Shown: piece after piece, positions 34,709-44,454 of the stretch
Layout: each line of letters begins with the position of its first letter
Numbering within the stretch: the stretch's first letter is position 1
Assembly: GCA_943913655.1 (NCBI GenBank)
Contig: CALTZA010000004.1
Span: 1-64,000 of the forward strand
Direction: 5' to 3'
DNA length: 64,000 bases
Source: an uncultured Francisella sp.
GTDB taxonomy: Bacteria; Pseudomonadota; Gammaproteobacteria; Burkholderiales; Neisseriaceae
The notes under the pieces: model-generated
What the model was told of the DNA's origin: nothing
Database searches by the model: none
What the model saw: only the letters and a program-made list of their open reading frames with translations
Position numbers and translations under genes: made by a program

Positions 34709-35431
34709 TCAATAACGACCTATTTGTGAAGTCAGAGCTTCAGTAATTTCTTGAGGATGATCGACAACAGCAATTATAGGCAGTTGTTGTTTTCTAGCAA
34801 GCTGTGCTAGAGCAGAAGAGCTGTATCCATAGCTAACACCAATACAAGGAGAACCAGCTGTTGCCGCTGCTTTTAAATCATTAAGAGAGTCTCCTACCAT
34901 TAGTAAAGAATTAGGCTCAATTTGAAAAGCTTGGGCTACATGTATTAACGGAAGAGCTGATGGTTTTTTTTCTTCCAAACTGTCGCCTCCTAGCACAATT
35001 TTGAAATAATTATGCAGATTCAATTGTTGCAAAATCTTTTTAGCAAAGCGCTCTAATTTATTAGTGACTACTGCCATGGGATAAGCAAGCTCACTAATTT
35101 CATTTAAACACTCTTTGATTCCTGGATAGGGCTGGGTGTGAGTGACAAGATGTGCGTCATAATACTTTAAATAGAAAGTAAATCCCTTTTGCCAGAGTTG
35201 CTTATCAACACTTTTATCTGGATCATCAGTTAAGGCGCGCCGTACCAGCGCTCCCAAGCCATCGCCAATATAACTCTCCAAGCGTTCTCGCTCAAGACGG
35301 GGTAGGCTCAGATGCACGCGCATGGCATTTGCAGCATTTGCTAAATCAACAAGTGAATCAATCAATGTTCCATCTAGGTCAAAAGCGATAGCTTTTATGT
35401 GGCTAAGTTGAGACTGCCATTGTTTTTTCAT
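34709..35431 (-). CDS. gph: phosphoglycolate phosphatase
   Basis: Gph clears 2-phosphoglycolate, partly a product of oxidative DNA repair. A 240-residue HAD hydrolase with the nucleophile motif AFDLDGTLIDSLVDLANAAN (about 15-34), motif II VVTNK and motif III/IV KPSALPL...MVGDSLNDLKAA. It sits between rpe and recX and its start overlaps the rpe stop by four bases, the same rpe-gph coupling as in E. coli. Length is near E. coli Gph (252). Confidence 0.93.
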   Translation of the reverse strand: MKKQWQSQLSHIKAIAFDLDGTLIDSLVDLANAANAMRVHLSLPRLERERLESYIGDGLGALVRRALTDDPDKSVDKQLWQKGFTFYLKYYDAHLVTHTQPYPGIKECLNEISELAYPMAVVTNKLERFAKKILQQLNLHNYFKIVLGGDSLEEKKPSALPLIHVAQAFQIEPNSLLMVGDSLNDLKAAATAGSPCIGVSYGYSSSALAQLARKQQLPIIAVVDHPQEITEALTSQIGRY

Positions 35432-36102
35432 GGTAAAAGAGACCTTAATTTCTGGATGGCCGCCATTTTGTTTTTGGCGCTAAAAATAGCAGAGCCTGTA
35501 ACGAATATCCGAGCTCCTGCATCATAAATATCTCTAATGTTACTTACGTTGACACCCCCATCTACTTGGATAAGAATATTTTGTCCTGTTTTATTTTGAT
35601 GGTTATCCAAATAACACTTTGTTCGCTTGATCTTGTCGAGAGTTCCAGGAATCAATGATTGTCCAGCAAAACCTGGATTCACCGACATTAATAGCAAATA
35701 ATCGAGCAAATTCAATACTAACGGATCAAGTGCAAGAATAGAACTGGAAGGATTTAGAGCCAAACCAGCTTGCAAGCCTGCTTCTTTAATGATACATAGG
35801 CTGCGATGAAGATGCTCACTTGCTTCAGGATGAAAGCTGATATAGCTTGCTCCAGCTTTGATAAAATCAACAATAAGCGCATCCACAGGCTTAACCATTA
35901 AATGAATATCAATGATTAGTGTGGGAAAGTGTTTTTTCAAAGCAGCGCAGACCATAGGACCTAAAGTGAGATTAGGTACATAATGGTGATCCATGACATC
36001 AAAATGCAGCCAGTCAGCCCCTCCTTGTTGTATGATGGCATTAACCTCATCGCCAAGATAACAAAAATCAGCAGACAAAATGCTAGGCGCAATAATGTAC
36101 AT
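35428..36102 (-). CDS. rpe: ribulose-phosphate 3-epimerase
   Basis: Rpe interconverts ribulose-5-phosphate and xylulose-5-phosphate in the pentose phosphate pathway. This 224-residue TIM barrel shows IAPSILSADF at the N-terminus, the metal site HFDVMDHHYVPNLTLGP (about 34-50), MSVNPGFAGQ and VDGGVNVSNIRDIYDAGA near the C-terminus. Length equals E. coli Rpe (225). It leads the rpe-gph-recX run and is divergent from the symporter gene. Confidence 0.96.
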   Translation of the reverse strand: MYIIAPSILSADFCYLGDEVNAIIQQGGADWLHFDVMDHHYVPNLTLGPMVCAALKKHFPTLIIDIHLMVKPVDALIVDFIKAGASYISFHPEASEHLHRSLCIIKEAGLQAGLALNPSSSILALDPLVLNLLDYLLLMSVNPGFAGQSLIPGTLDKIKRTKCYLDNHQNKTGQNILIQVDGGVNVSNIRDIYDAGARIFVTGSAIFSAKNKMAAIQKLRSLLP

Positions 36103-36282
36103 GACAAAATAACCTCCGCTATGTCAGACTGGCTCTATTATAATGCAATTTGTGAAAAGCTTATTGCTTAACAAGCTACACTTCTATGCTAGTATATTTA
36201 AAGTAGCCAAAAGCAGAGCAATAATTGTCGTTTTATCAGTTATCCTTAAACTGGAAAGTACCAACATTAATTTTGATCGAAA

Positions 36283-37665
36283 ATGCTGTCCATGATGAAC
36301 AATAACACAGTCAATATTTTAATCAGCAACTTAGAAGCCCATTTATGGGGCCCTGTGATGCTAATTTTACTGTTAGGAACTGGCTTGTTTCTTACAGTAC
36401 GTTTGCGTTTTATCCCTATCATTAAGTTACTTTATGCCATTGGTTTAATTTTTAGACCAGTTGAATTATTTTCTGATCCTAAAAAAAAGGCACATCATGG
36501 TATTTCCGATTTTGCTGCTTTAATGACATCGCTTTCTGCTACTATTGGTACAGGCTCAATTGTCGGCGTTTCTACCGCTTTGGAGCTAGGAGGTCCAGGT
36601 GTCTTACTATGGATGTGGTTAACCGCATTAGTGGGACTAGCTACCAAATATGCAGAAGGCATTTTGGCCGTAAAATATCGTATTGTAGGAAAGCATGGGG
36701 AGCTGCGGGGTGGGCCAATGTATTATTTGCACCATGGCTTGCAACAAAAATGGCTAGCTGTTTTGTTTGCTTTTTTTGCTGCTTTTGCAGCGTTTGGCAC
36801 TGGTTCCTCTGTGCAAGCAAATACCATAGCTATCATGTTGGAGCAGAGCTGGCATATAGATGTGCGATTAACGGGCTTTTTACTGACCATTTTGACTGCA
36901 GCTGTTATCTGTGGTGGATTAAGATCCATTTCTAAAGTGACCGTGGTTCTAATGCCAGTGATGATGATTTTTTATGTAGGAAGTGCTTTAATTATTCTAG
37001 CAGTGCATCACTCTATGCTGATTAATACACTCACACTGATTTTTCATGATGCCTTTAGCGGGCAAGCTATTGCTGGTGGCGTTGTGGGTAGAGTGATTCA
37101 GCATGGCATTTCCCGCGGTTTGTTTTCCAATGAAGCTGGGATGGGTTCCGCTCCTATCGTTGCTGCAGCCGCAAAAACAGATCACCCGGCTAGGCAGGGC
37201 TTTATTGCTATGACAGGAGTGTTTTTCTCAACGATGTTGATGTGTACTTTAACTGGTTTGGTTTTGGTGGTGGGAATGCAATTATATCATTTCCCCATAC
37301 ATATGAGTGGGGCGATATTAGTGAATGCGATATTTGAGCAATTACTTCCTGGTTTTGGTTTTTGGATGGTTGCCGTTACTATTATTGTGGCAGCTTATAC
37401 TACTATTATTGGCTGGTATTATTATGGTGAGAAAAGTGCACAATATCTTTTTGGCTATCGTATTTTGAAGCCTTATCGTGCTGTTTATACTATGAGTGTG
37501 ATGGTGGGCGCAGTGCTAAGTTTGGAGGTAGTGTGGAGTCTTTCCAATATCTTTAACGCCTTAATGGCAATTCCTAATTTAATTGCACTGGTACTGCTTT
37601 CTGGTGTGGTGGTGAAAGAAACAAATGACTTTTTTATTCAGAGAGAAAAAGGTCTTTTGCCTTAA
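36283..37665 (+). CDS. alanine/glycine:cation symporter (AGCS family)
   Basis: A 460-residue, roughly eleven-helix inner-membrane symporter that imports alanine or glycine with sodium. Family sequence is seen at LSATIGTGSIVGVSTALELGGP (start of the AGCS signature), MWLTALVGLATKYAEGILAVKYR, LRGGPMYYL and GVVGRVIQHGISRGLFSNEAGMGSAPI. Several Met codons open the frame (36283, 36292, 36295); the first is used, although the ribosome site is weak. Substrate within the family cannot be told. It is flanked downstream by a decayed region. Confidence 0.92.
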   Translation: MLSMMNNNTVNILISNLEAHLWGPVMLILLLGTGLFLTVRLRFIPIIKLLYAIGLIFRPVELFSDPKKKAHHGISDFAALMTSLSATIGTGSIVGVSTALELGGPGVLLWMWLTALVGLATKYAEGILAVKYRIVGKHGELRGGPMYYLHHGLQQKWLAVLFAFFAAFAAFGTGSSVQANTIAIMLEQSWHIDVRLTGFLLTILTAAVICGGLRSISKVTVVLMPVMMIFYVGSALIILAVHHSMLINTLTLIFHDAFSGQAIAGGVVGRVIQHGISRGLFSNEAGMGSAPIVAAAAKTDHPARQGFIAMTGVFFSTMLMCTLTGLVLVVGMQLYHFPIHMSGAILVNAIFEQLLPGFGFWMVAVTIIVAAYTTIIGWYYYGEKSAQYLFGYRILKPYRAVYTMSVMVGAVLSLEVVWSLSNIFNALMAIPNLIALVLLSGVVVKETNDFFIQREKGLLP

Positions 37666-37949
37666 GATACATATATTAAAAATTTTTCTAAAGATCAGGC
37701 TGAGTAGTATTTTATTTGCGGTTGAGGGTCAATTGTAGTCCTAGTAGAGGGACGCTTGTAACTTGGTATATAGACCATAATTCTCATAATAAAGCCAAAA
37801 AAGTATGTTCACTCAAATAAACACCACTGTGTTGAATATGAATAGTTTGAAAGTTATGTAAACGCATTTTTAGACTAAGTTGATGCAAACCTAAAAAATT
37901 ACGTGGGATTAACAAAGTGAAAGACACTGTATTAAGCATTGATATAGGA
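37666..37949. other. no gene recognised
   Basis: AT-rich sequence between the symporter gene and the tnpB remnant. Short minus-strand fragments such as LHQLSLKMRLHNFQTIHIQH can be read but belong to no family I recognise. It may include the far end of the transposon. Confidence 0.5.
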
Positions 37950-38853
37950 ATGGCATCTGCTCTCTATCTCTACTGCTTTTAGTATGTTAAGGCTGTCTGT
38001 AAAATTACATTCTACGCTGATTGATTTTCAAGGATGATTGACTTGCACCTCTCTAGTATCGATGCTATAACTATAAGCCCAGACGGTTTCACCACCCTGT
38101 TTGCTATTGAGGGCACAAGCACAACAAAACTTGAGCAGTAGACGGTGCTTGTATAAACTAAAGGGCATTGCTGGATGGTTCATGTTGCTGATACGTCTCT
38201 TTCATAGATAGCCAATGGCGCATCTTTTAATTTGGGTTGATCACACATTTCCATTAATGTTTCAGCCCTAGATCTAAATCTAGAGTTTGTTCTAAAATCA
38301 CTGTATTAGGATGACTTCTATCAATGCGTCATCTACCAAGATACTGGCATAATATTTGCCTGATGGTATCTGACTAATAGTGACTGATTTGATAATTTCA
38401 TCAAAAGAACGATGGAGCTTAATTTTGATAGGCGTTTTGAATTTAGGTAATTGCAAATAACTGCCATCAAAAATAGTAACTGAACCTTTTTGATCACTAG
38501 TCGTATAGCTCTGTACCGGATTTTTAAAATTCTTCCATTTAGGGAAACCTACTTTACCTATTTTCTGCTTAGCCCTAGGAAAGAAGTTTTGATAGGTCTT
38601 ATTAAGGTTGAGTTGAGCATTGGCTAGCGCTAAGCTATCAATTTCAGTCAGAAAAAGAAATTCCGTGTCACATTGAGCTGGTGTAGGTGGTTTTGTTTTA
38701 CTACCAGTATTTTTTCCAACGCATAGTTTTTAATTCTGTCAGCTAGCATTGAATTATAAATCTCACGACACAACCAAAGGTTTTAGCAGTCAAAATCTTT
38801 TGTTTATCGCTAGAATAAATTCGATATTTATAAGCTGTCATCAGTGATGCCAT
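37950..38853 (-). pseudogene. IS200/IS605-family tnpB (OrfB) remnant
   Basis: On the minus strand, frame-hopping gives a TnpB-like protein. It starts at ATG 38853 with TAYKYRIYSSDKQKILTAKTF, then SMLADRIKNYALEK, then PTPAQ, EIDSLALANAQLNLNKTYQN, FFPRAKQKIGKVGFPKWKNF, IKSVTISQIPSGKYYASILV, and LDLDLGLKH (the RuvC Asp region). A damaged zinc-ribbon end with FTDSLNILKAVE is near 37985. Stops and frameshifts occur from about residue 40 onward and the RuvC core is mostly deleted. TnpB is an RNA-guided nuclease of IS200/IS605 elements. No tnpA lies nearby, so this was a tnpB-only element or a fragment. Confidence 0.85.
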
Positions 38854-39461
38854 TGTAACGAAATTTATATAGTGTAAAGTATATGAAAAAAACTTCACTC
38901 ATATTATCACTGCGTTTATGAACTAAAGTGTATTATGGACTAGGGCCTATTGCTTAGTTACTGCTGGGAAGCTCCATTAGAAATACTGAGCTATATTTAG
39001 AACCGGATAGGCTTAATTAAGTAGTTGCTATCCACTTCCATCTAAACCTTATTTTTTAGATGGAGAATTCCGCAACTTTCGATAAACTGAGCGATAACAA
39101 TATCTTTAGCTCTGCTTTGAAGTGAAACATTTTGTTCTTTAGCGAGATAGCGATTAAAATCTACCCAATCAACGTTGTTGCCCAAATACTTCAACGGCAG
39201 ATCCAGCGCTAACTGTTCCCCAAGCAACTAGCATACATACTGGAGAAAAGCTGTGGGGATTGCTTTAAATCCTTGATCAATGGCTTAATAGTCAAAAAGT
39301 GTTAAATGATGGGAAGAGCACAAACAGGTAGACACTTAATTGCTGTGGCTTTTTTATATCGTAACAAAGTGAATTTAGCAATGCCTGTTATACTGAGCGA
39401 TTCCTAACAGTTGTTTTATTATTGTTATTTGCCTAAGAGGCACTTAATATAAGGTTTTTTC
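38854..39461. other. decayed intergenic stretch before rnr
   Basis: No confident gene. A 61-codon minus-strand frame (39042-39227; contains YLGNNVDWVDFNRYLAKEQN and AKDIVIAQFIESCGIL) reads like protein rather than noise. Its product is not recognised, and upstream sequence carries on in another frame (about 39230-39300), so it may be a remnant. The transposon boundary probably lies between 38854 and 39000. The rnr ribosome site (AAGG at 39451-39454) is at the right edge. Confidence 0.45.
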
Positions 39462-41720
39462 ATGTCCAAACAATCATCTTCTTTGCGCTTAAATGACCCT
39501 TACCTAGCTCGCGAAAAGAAAAAATATACTCATCCATTACCAAGTCGCGAATGGATTGTGCATTGTCTTAAGCAATGGGAAGTGCCTATTTCTTATCAAG
39601 AACTTAAAAAAACTTTGAATATTAAACGCAGCGAAGATCAAGGCTTTGGTTTTCGAATTAAAGCGATGATTCGAGATGGGCAGCTTTATATTAATCGTCG
39701 AAAAATGATTTGTGTCGCTGAACAACTCGATCTAGTCAAATGTCGGGTTCAAGGTCATGCAAATGGCTATGGTTTTGCTATTTCTCTTAATAAAAACAGA
39801 TCTGATTTCTATCTCAGTGAAAAGACCATGCGTCCTCTTATGCACGGTGATATTGTGATGGTACGCGCCGTTCAAACTACTGCCCATATTCAACGTGAAG
39901 GTCGTGTGCTTGAGATATTAGAGCGCCATTATCGACAATTAGTGGCACGTCTATATGCTGCTGATGGGGTGGTATTGGCAGTACCGGAAGATAAACGCCT
40001 TACTCAGCCTATTTTACTACCCAAAGAGCATGCAGAGAAGATCACTGCTGGTGAAGTGGTAGAGATTAAAATTGATCATTATGCCAGTCAAGTGACACTT
40101 GCTACTGGACATGTACTAGAGCGCTTAGGTCACTATACTGATCCTGGAATGGAAATTGAAATTGCTGTACGCAAGTATCAGTTGCCATATCAATTTTCTG
40201 CAGCTTGCTTAAAAGAGGCAGAAACTCTGCCTAAAAAAGTGCTTAAAAAGGATTTAAAACACAGAGAAGATTTGCGTTCTCTGAAATTAATGACGATTGA
40301 CGGAGAAAATGCGCGAGATTTTGATGATGCAGTTTATGCCAAAGAAACAGAGCGAGGGTTTAAATTATGGGTCGCTATTGCTGATGTTAGTCATTATGTG
40401 CTGCCTGATTCACCCTTGGATAGAGAAGCTTATCAGCGTGGTACAAGCGTTTATTTTCCGCGGCGAGTATTGCCAATGTTGCCAGAAGTATTGTCTAATG
40501 GTTTGTGCTCCTTATTGCCACACACTGATCGGTTGTGCTTGGTCTGTGAAATAACCATTAGCCATAGTGGCATGATTGAAGAGTATCGTTTTTATGAGGC
40601 CGTTATTTATTCTCAGGCCAGACTGACTTATAAAGAAGTGCAGCAAGTTTTATCAGGTGAAAAAAAACAGCACCCTTTGGCTCAAGAATTAACGGTTTTA
40701 TATCGGCTTTATCAGAGATTGGATCAAGCGCGCATAAAGCGCGGGGCCATTGAATTTGATAGTCGACAAACGCGCATAGAATTTGATAAAGCGAATAAAA
40801 TCAAACGCATCTATGTAGAAAAGCGTACACAGTCGCACCGTTTGATCGAAGAATGCATGCTGGTAGCCAATGTCTGCGCAGCAAAATTAATCGCGCAGCA
40901 TAAACTACCTACTCTTTATCGTGTTCATGAAGGTCCAAATGCAGAAAAATTAGCTATTCTCAAGGAACAATTAAGATTTTTAGGATTAACTCTCAATCAT
41001 GAGGAGAAACCCAATTCTAGAGATTATGCTTGCTTAATAAGACAGTTACAAGGACGTGTTGAGCAAAATTTACTGGAAACAATGTTGCTTCGTTCGATGC
41101 AGCAAGCAGTTTATCAAACAGAAAATTTAGGTCATTTTGGTCTGGCTTATGACGCTTATGTGCATTTTACGTCGCCGATTCGTCGTTATCCAGATTTATG
41201 TGTGCACCGTACTATTAAAGCCATTTTACATCATCAAGTTTATCGGTCCACTTGGCCATGGCCGCAATTGAGCGAACAGTGCTCCTTCACTGAAAGGCGA
41301 GCAGATGAGGCATCCCGCGATGTGGAAAAATGGTTAAAAACCTATTACATGCGAGAGCACTTGACTGAAGTGTTTGAAGGTGTCATCACTGGCGTGACTA
41401 ACTTTGGGGTATTTGTCATGCTTAATGATGTTTGTATCGAAGGTATGATTCATATTTCAGATTTAGGATTAGATTATTTCACTTATTTACCAGAACAGTT
41501 GGCAGTGATCGGAGAGAAAACCAAGATACGTTTTAGCGTGGGAGATACGGTGATTGTCAAAGTGGTTCAAGCAGATTTAGAGACTTGTCGTATTGATTTA
41601 ACTTTGGTTTCTGGAGGAAAAAAATCTAAGATCAAGCCAGAGTCAGGAAAAGTTACTAAGAAAAAAACCAGCACAAAACGCAATATTAAAGACGCAGTAA
41701 AAAATAAGTATACAAAATAA
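39462..41720 (+). CDS. rnr: ribonuclease R
   Basis: RNase R is a 3'-to-5' exonuclease that degrades structured RNA and takes part in trans-translation quality control. The 752-residue protein contains an N-terminal helix-turn-helix region, cold-shock domains (about 85-235), the RNB catalytic domain with TIDGENARDFDDAVYA (about 279-294, metal Asp cluster) and HFTSPIRRYPDLCVHR (about 568-583), an S1 domain (about 640-715, FEGVITGVTNFGVFVML) and a short lysine-rich tail. It is somewhat shorter than E. coli RNase R (813), mostly at the tail. A hairpin follows the gene. Confidence 0.96.
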   Translation: MSKQSSSLRLNDPYLAREKKKYTHPLPSREWIVHCLKQWEVPISYQELKKTLNIKRSEDQGFGFRIKAMIRDGQLYINRRKMICVAEQLDLVKCRVQGHANGYGFAISLNKNRSDFYLSEKTMRPLMHGDIVMVRAVQTTAHIQREGRVLEILERHYRQLVARLYAADGVVLAVPEDKRLTQPILLPKEHAEKITAGEVVEIKIDHYASQVTLATGHVLERLGHYTDPGMEIEIAVRKYQLPYQFSAACLKEAETLPKKVLKKDLKHREDLRSLKLMTIDGENARDFDDAVYAKETERGFKLWVAIADVSHYVLPDSPLDREAYQRGTSVYFPRRVLPMLPEVLSNGLCSLLPHTDRLCLVCEITISHSGMIEEYRFYEAVIYSQARLTYKEVQQVLSGEKKQHPLAQELTVLYRLYQRLDQARIKRGAIEFDSRQTRIEFDKANKIKRIYVEKRTQSHRLIEECMLVANVCAAKLIAQHKLPTLYRVHEGPNAEKLAILKEQLRFLGLTLNHEEKPNSRDYACLIRQLQGRVEQNLLETMLLRSMQQAVYQTENLGHFGLAYDAYVHFTSPIRRYPDLCVHRTIKAILHHQVYRSTWPWPQLSEQCSFTERRADEASRDVEKWLKTYYMREHLTEVFEGVITGVTNFGVFVMLNDVCIEGMIHISDLGLDYFTYLPEQLAVIGEKTKIRFSVGDTVIVKVVQADLETCRIDLTLVSGGKKSKIKPESGKVTKKKTSTKRNIKDAVKNKYTK

Positions 41721-41755
41721 ATAAGGGTCAAGAAGTATTTTTATGGCCATAAACT

Positions 41756-41789
41756 AAAGGCGATGCAGATTATGCCTCACATCGCCTTT
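41756..41789. terminator. hairpin between convergent rnr and pilin genes
   Basis: AAAGGCGATG (41756-41765) pairs perfectly with CATCGCCTTT (41780-41789) around a 14-base loop: a ten-pair stem. The plus strand continues GTTTAATTT, a weak U tract. It lies midway between the stops of rnr (+) and the pilin gene (-), so it may terminate both. Confidence 0.7.
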
Positions 41790-41818
41790 GTTTAATTTAG
41801 CCAGACAAAGAATTCACA

Positions 41819-42334
41819 TTACTTTTTCTCTTCGTCTTTGTCTCCTGCATAAAGTGATTTAGGCAAGTACTTCTTATTTACGGTAGTTCCTTTTTCGTCT
41901 AAAGAAAAGGAACCATTGTTTAACATCAGTAAGCTTAGTGTTTTGCCATTAATTTCTTTAGCTACTTTTCCAGTGTCACCTTTAGGATCTTTACCTTCGC
42001 CATAGGTAATCAATACTTGACACCCGTTAGGAGCAGTAGGATTGTCATAATCAACATCTTTGCTTGCATCGGTAGCATCCTTAATTTCTAACTTAGCATA
42101 ACGTCCATAGACAGTATTAGGTGATTTGTCATGTTCTTCCCCGTATTCACAGGTTCCGTTTTGTAAATTATCCGTAATGTCTACTTTAGCTGCATCAGCC
42201 AATTGTAGTCCTTCAGCCACTTCAGTTCTAGCAAGGTAATCCATGTAGCGAGGGATGGCCATGGCTGCCATAATACCAATGATTGCTAGTACAATCATTA
42301 ATTCAATGAGTGTGAAACCCTTTTGTAATTTCAT
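41819..42334 (-). CDS. type IV pilin-like protein
   Basis: Starts MKLQKGFTLIELMIVLAIIG, the class III signal peptide with cleavage after Gly6 and Glu at mature position 5, followed by the hydrophobic N-terminal helix (LARTEVAEG next). The mature protein is about 165 residues with two cysteines (in NGTCEYG and NGCQVLI), a major or minor pilin size. ATG 42334 is chosen because GGAG lies upstream in the minus-strand sequence; longer in-frame extension has no support. No pilus-assembly gene is in the window, so pili cannot be claimed from this region alone. The C-terminal end is highly charged (KDEEKK). Confidence 0.88.
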   Translation of the reverse strand: MKLQKGFTLIELMIVLAIIGIMAAMAIPRYMDYLARTEVAEGLQLADAAKVDITDNLQNGTCEYGEEHDKSPNTVYGRYAKLEIKDATDASKDVDYDNPTAPNGCQVLITYGEGKDPKGDTGKVAKEINGKTLSLLMLNNGSFSLDEKGTTVNKKYLPKSLYAGDKDEEKK

Positions 42335-42539
42335 GGTTAATCTCCGAATAGTTAACAAAATAAACAATTAAGCGCTAGCGTTTATTGTTTCTGTTATTAC
42401 GACTAGCCGTGTCAGGCACAACCCCCCAAAACACATAGGGGTCTAAAATACCTACTGATAGGCATATTAACCCAGCGCACTTTAGGCGTAAACATGTTTT
42501 TGGACAAATGGTGTTTTTTTCTTAATAAGCGGTGCACGC

Positions 42540-43733
42540 TTAGAAAAAAATTTCTATAAGTTCATTTAAGAATTGGCTACCCAAACTTGTGGGCGCTACA
42601 GTCTGCCAAGCAACCCTCTGTAATAAACCACGTTGCTCTGCTATGTCTATTTGGGACACTATCTTCATCCACGGCAAACCACTTCTCTCTTCATATAAGG
42701 CAATGGTAAATCCATCAAGTAAGCGCAAAGCATTCATCATAAACTCCCCTGGAATATCTTTGCTAAGTACAGGTGTACTGTAAGGTTTTTTGCCACATGC
42801 AATGTGCTGTATATAATCGTAAGGATTTTTTTTATGGTGAGTGCGTTGTATTTCTTGTGGCAAGGTGATCTTACCATGCGCGCCAGCACCTAAGCCAAGA
42901 TAATCACCAAAGCGCCAATAATTTAAATTGTGCGAGCAAACATGTTTGTCTTTTGCAAAGGCGGAAATCTCATAACGATGAAAACCCGCTTTGAAAAGAT
43001 GAGAGTGCACTATTGCTTCAATTGCCATTAAAGTTTCTTCATGAGGTAAAGTGGGTGTTTTGGTATAAAAGAGGGTATTGGGTTCCAAGGTCAGTTGGTA
43101 GGCAGAAATATGTGTGAGGCCTAAGGCGATTAATTGCTTGATATCTTGTTGCGCCAGAGCCACTGTCTGTGCCGGAAGACCATACATTAAATCAGCGTTA
43201 ACCTCTGGAAAAATACTTAAGGCATCTTCTATCATGGCATAGGCTTGTTTTGGTGAGTGGATACGCCCTAAGCGAGAGAGCATATATTGATTGAGAGATT
43301 GTACTCCGATAGAAAGCCGAGTAACACCGGCATCACGATACGCTTGTAGATGTGATTTTTCATGCACACCTGGATTGGCTTCCATAGTAATTTCTGCTTC
43401 TGGAAGCAAAGGTAATAAGGCACGCAAATGGTTTAAGAGGGATTTAATTGCTCTGGGAGATAATAAATTTGGGGTACCGCCGCCAATAAATATACTGTGG
43501 ATGCGTCGTCCCCAAACAGAAGGAAGTTGTTGTTCTAGATCTTTAATTAAGGCGTCCAAATAATCTTGTTCATTAATCTGTACACGGTTGGTAAGAATAT
43601 GTGAATTAAAATCACAGTACGGACATTTTTTAATACACCAAGGATAATGGATATAGACACTTAAAGGAATATTCGCAACTTGATAGTGACTTAGCTGATC
43701 CTTCATACTTGTAGAGATAACGCTCACTGACAT
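42540..43733 (-). CDS. hemW: haem chaperone HemW (radical SAM)
   Basis: HemW is a radical-SAM-like protein that delivers haem, once annotated as oxygen-independent coproporphyrinogen oxidase. The CxxxCxxC cluster is Cys33, Cys37, Cys40 (IHYPWCIKKCPYCDF), followed by FIGGGTPNLL and the family's GVQSLN. It lacks the extra N-terminal sequence of true HemN. At 397 residues it is a little longer than E. coli HemW (378). It overlaps rdgB by ten bases, the same rdgB-hemW pair as in E. coli. A later Met (42706+1000 region, residue 10) is an alternative start. Confidence 0.92.
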   Translation of the reverse strand: MSVSVISTSMKDQLSHYQVANIPLSVYIHYPWCIKKCPYCDFNSHILTNRVQINEQDYLDALIKDLEQQLPSVWGRRIHSIFIGGGTPNLLSPRAIKSLLNHLRALLPLLPEAEITMEANPGVHEKSHLQAYRDAGVTRLSIGVQSLNQYMLSRLGRIHSPKQAYAMIEDALSIFPEVNADLMYGLPAQTVALAQQDIKQLIALGLTHISAYQLTLEPNTLFYTKTPTLPHEETLMAIEAIVHSHLFKAGFHRYEISAFAKDKHVCSHNLNYWRFGDYLGLGAGAHGKITLPQEIQRTHHKKNPYDYIQHIACGKKPYSTPVLSKDIPGEFMMNALRLLDGFTIALYEERSGLPWMKIVSQIDIAEQRGLLQRVAWQTVAPTSLGSQFLNELIEIFF

Positions 43734-44347
43734 TGACTTATTTTCTCTAACAAAGAGCTAAAAGCGCGCGCCCGATGACTGAAGCGATTTTTTTCTTGTA
43801 TGGTCAGAGAAGCCACGGTAGTGTGCTTTTCTGGTAAGAAAAAATGTGGATCGTAACCAAAACCATTACAACCTTGTGCTTGAATTTGCCATTGTCCATC
43901 CCATCTACCTTCAGCAATAATTGGAGTGGGGTCATGCTCATCGCGTACCCAGACCAAACAGCAATAATAAAAAACACGTTTGTCTTGTTCTTTCAGTAAT
44001 AACTGGTTAAGTTTTCTATTATTATCAGCAGCGCTGGGGCGCTCTTTATCATCTTTGGCAGCAAAACGTGCCGAATGAATGCCCGGTTGTCCATTTAATG
44101 CTACGGCACAAATACCTGAATCATCAGCAATGGCTGGCAACCCACTATGTTTTGCTGCATATCTTGCTTTGGCGAGTGCATTTTCCACAAAGCTGGGGAA
44201 GGGCTCCTTGGTTGGACTGATCGCCAAACTGGATTGACTGCGCACAGTAACCCCATAAGGTGCAAGCAAGGCACTTAGCTCAAGATACTTATCCTCGTTA
44301 TGGCTGGCCAGTACCCAAGTGGTAGATAGAGAAAAACGAGCACTCAT
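43724..44347 (-). CDS. rdgB: dITP/XTP pyrophosphatase RdgB
   Basis: RdgB hydrolyses non-canonical purine nucleotides (dITP, XTP) so they are not built into DNA. The 207-residue protein shows the substrate-binding SHNEDKYLEL (about 15-24), ADDSGICAVALNGQPGIHSA (about 74-93) and a C-terminal FGYDPHFF and SHRARAFSSL. All are typical of the HAM1/RdgB family. It is coupled to hemW by a ten-base overlap. Confidence 0.95.
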   Translation of the reverse strand: MSARFSLSTTWVLASHNEDKYLELSALLAPYGVTVRSQSSLAISPTKEPFPSFVENALAKARYAAKHSGLPAIADDSGICAVALNGQPGIHSARFAAKDDKERPSAADNNRKLNQLLLKEQDKRVFYYCCLVWVRDEHDPTPIIAEGRWDGQWQIQAQGCNGFGYDPHFFLPEKHTTVASLTIQEKNRFSHRARAFSSLLEKISQCQ

Positions 44348-44454
44348 ATTTTGTGTGATTGAATGATGAATACAACCATATAGCAGACAAGTACGGTATC
44401 AATATATTGTTTTGCACGATGATATTGATGATAGTCATTATATTAAGAGTGCTT

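Noticed and set aside
42334..42367. Longer pilin start (TTG at 42367)
   Set aside because: It would put eleven residues before the class III leader MKLQKGFTLIEL; the ATG at 42334 with its GGAG site gives the normal leader.
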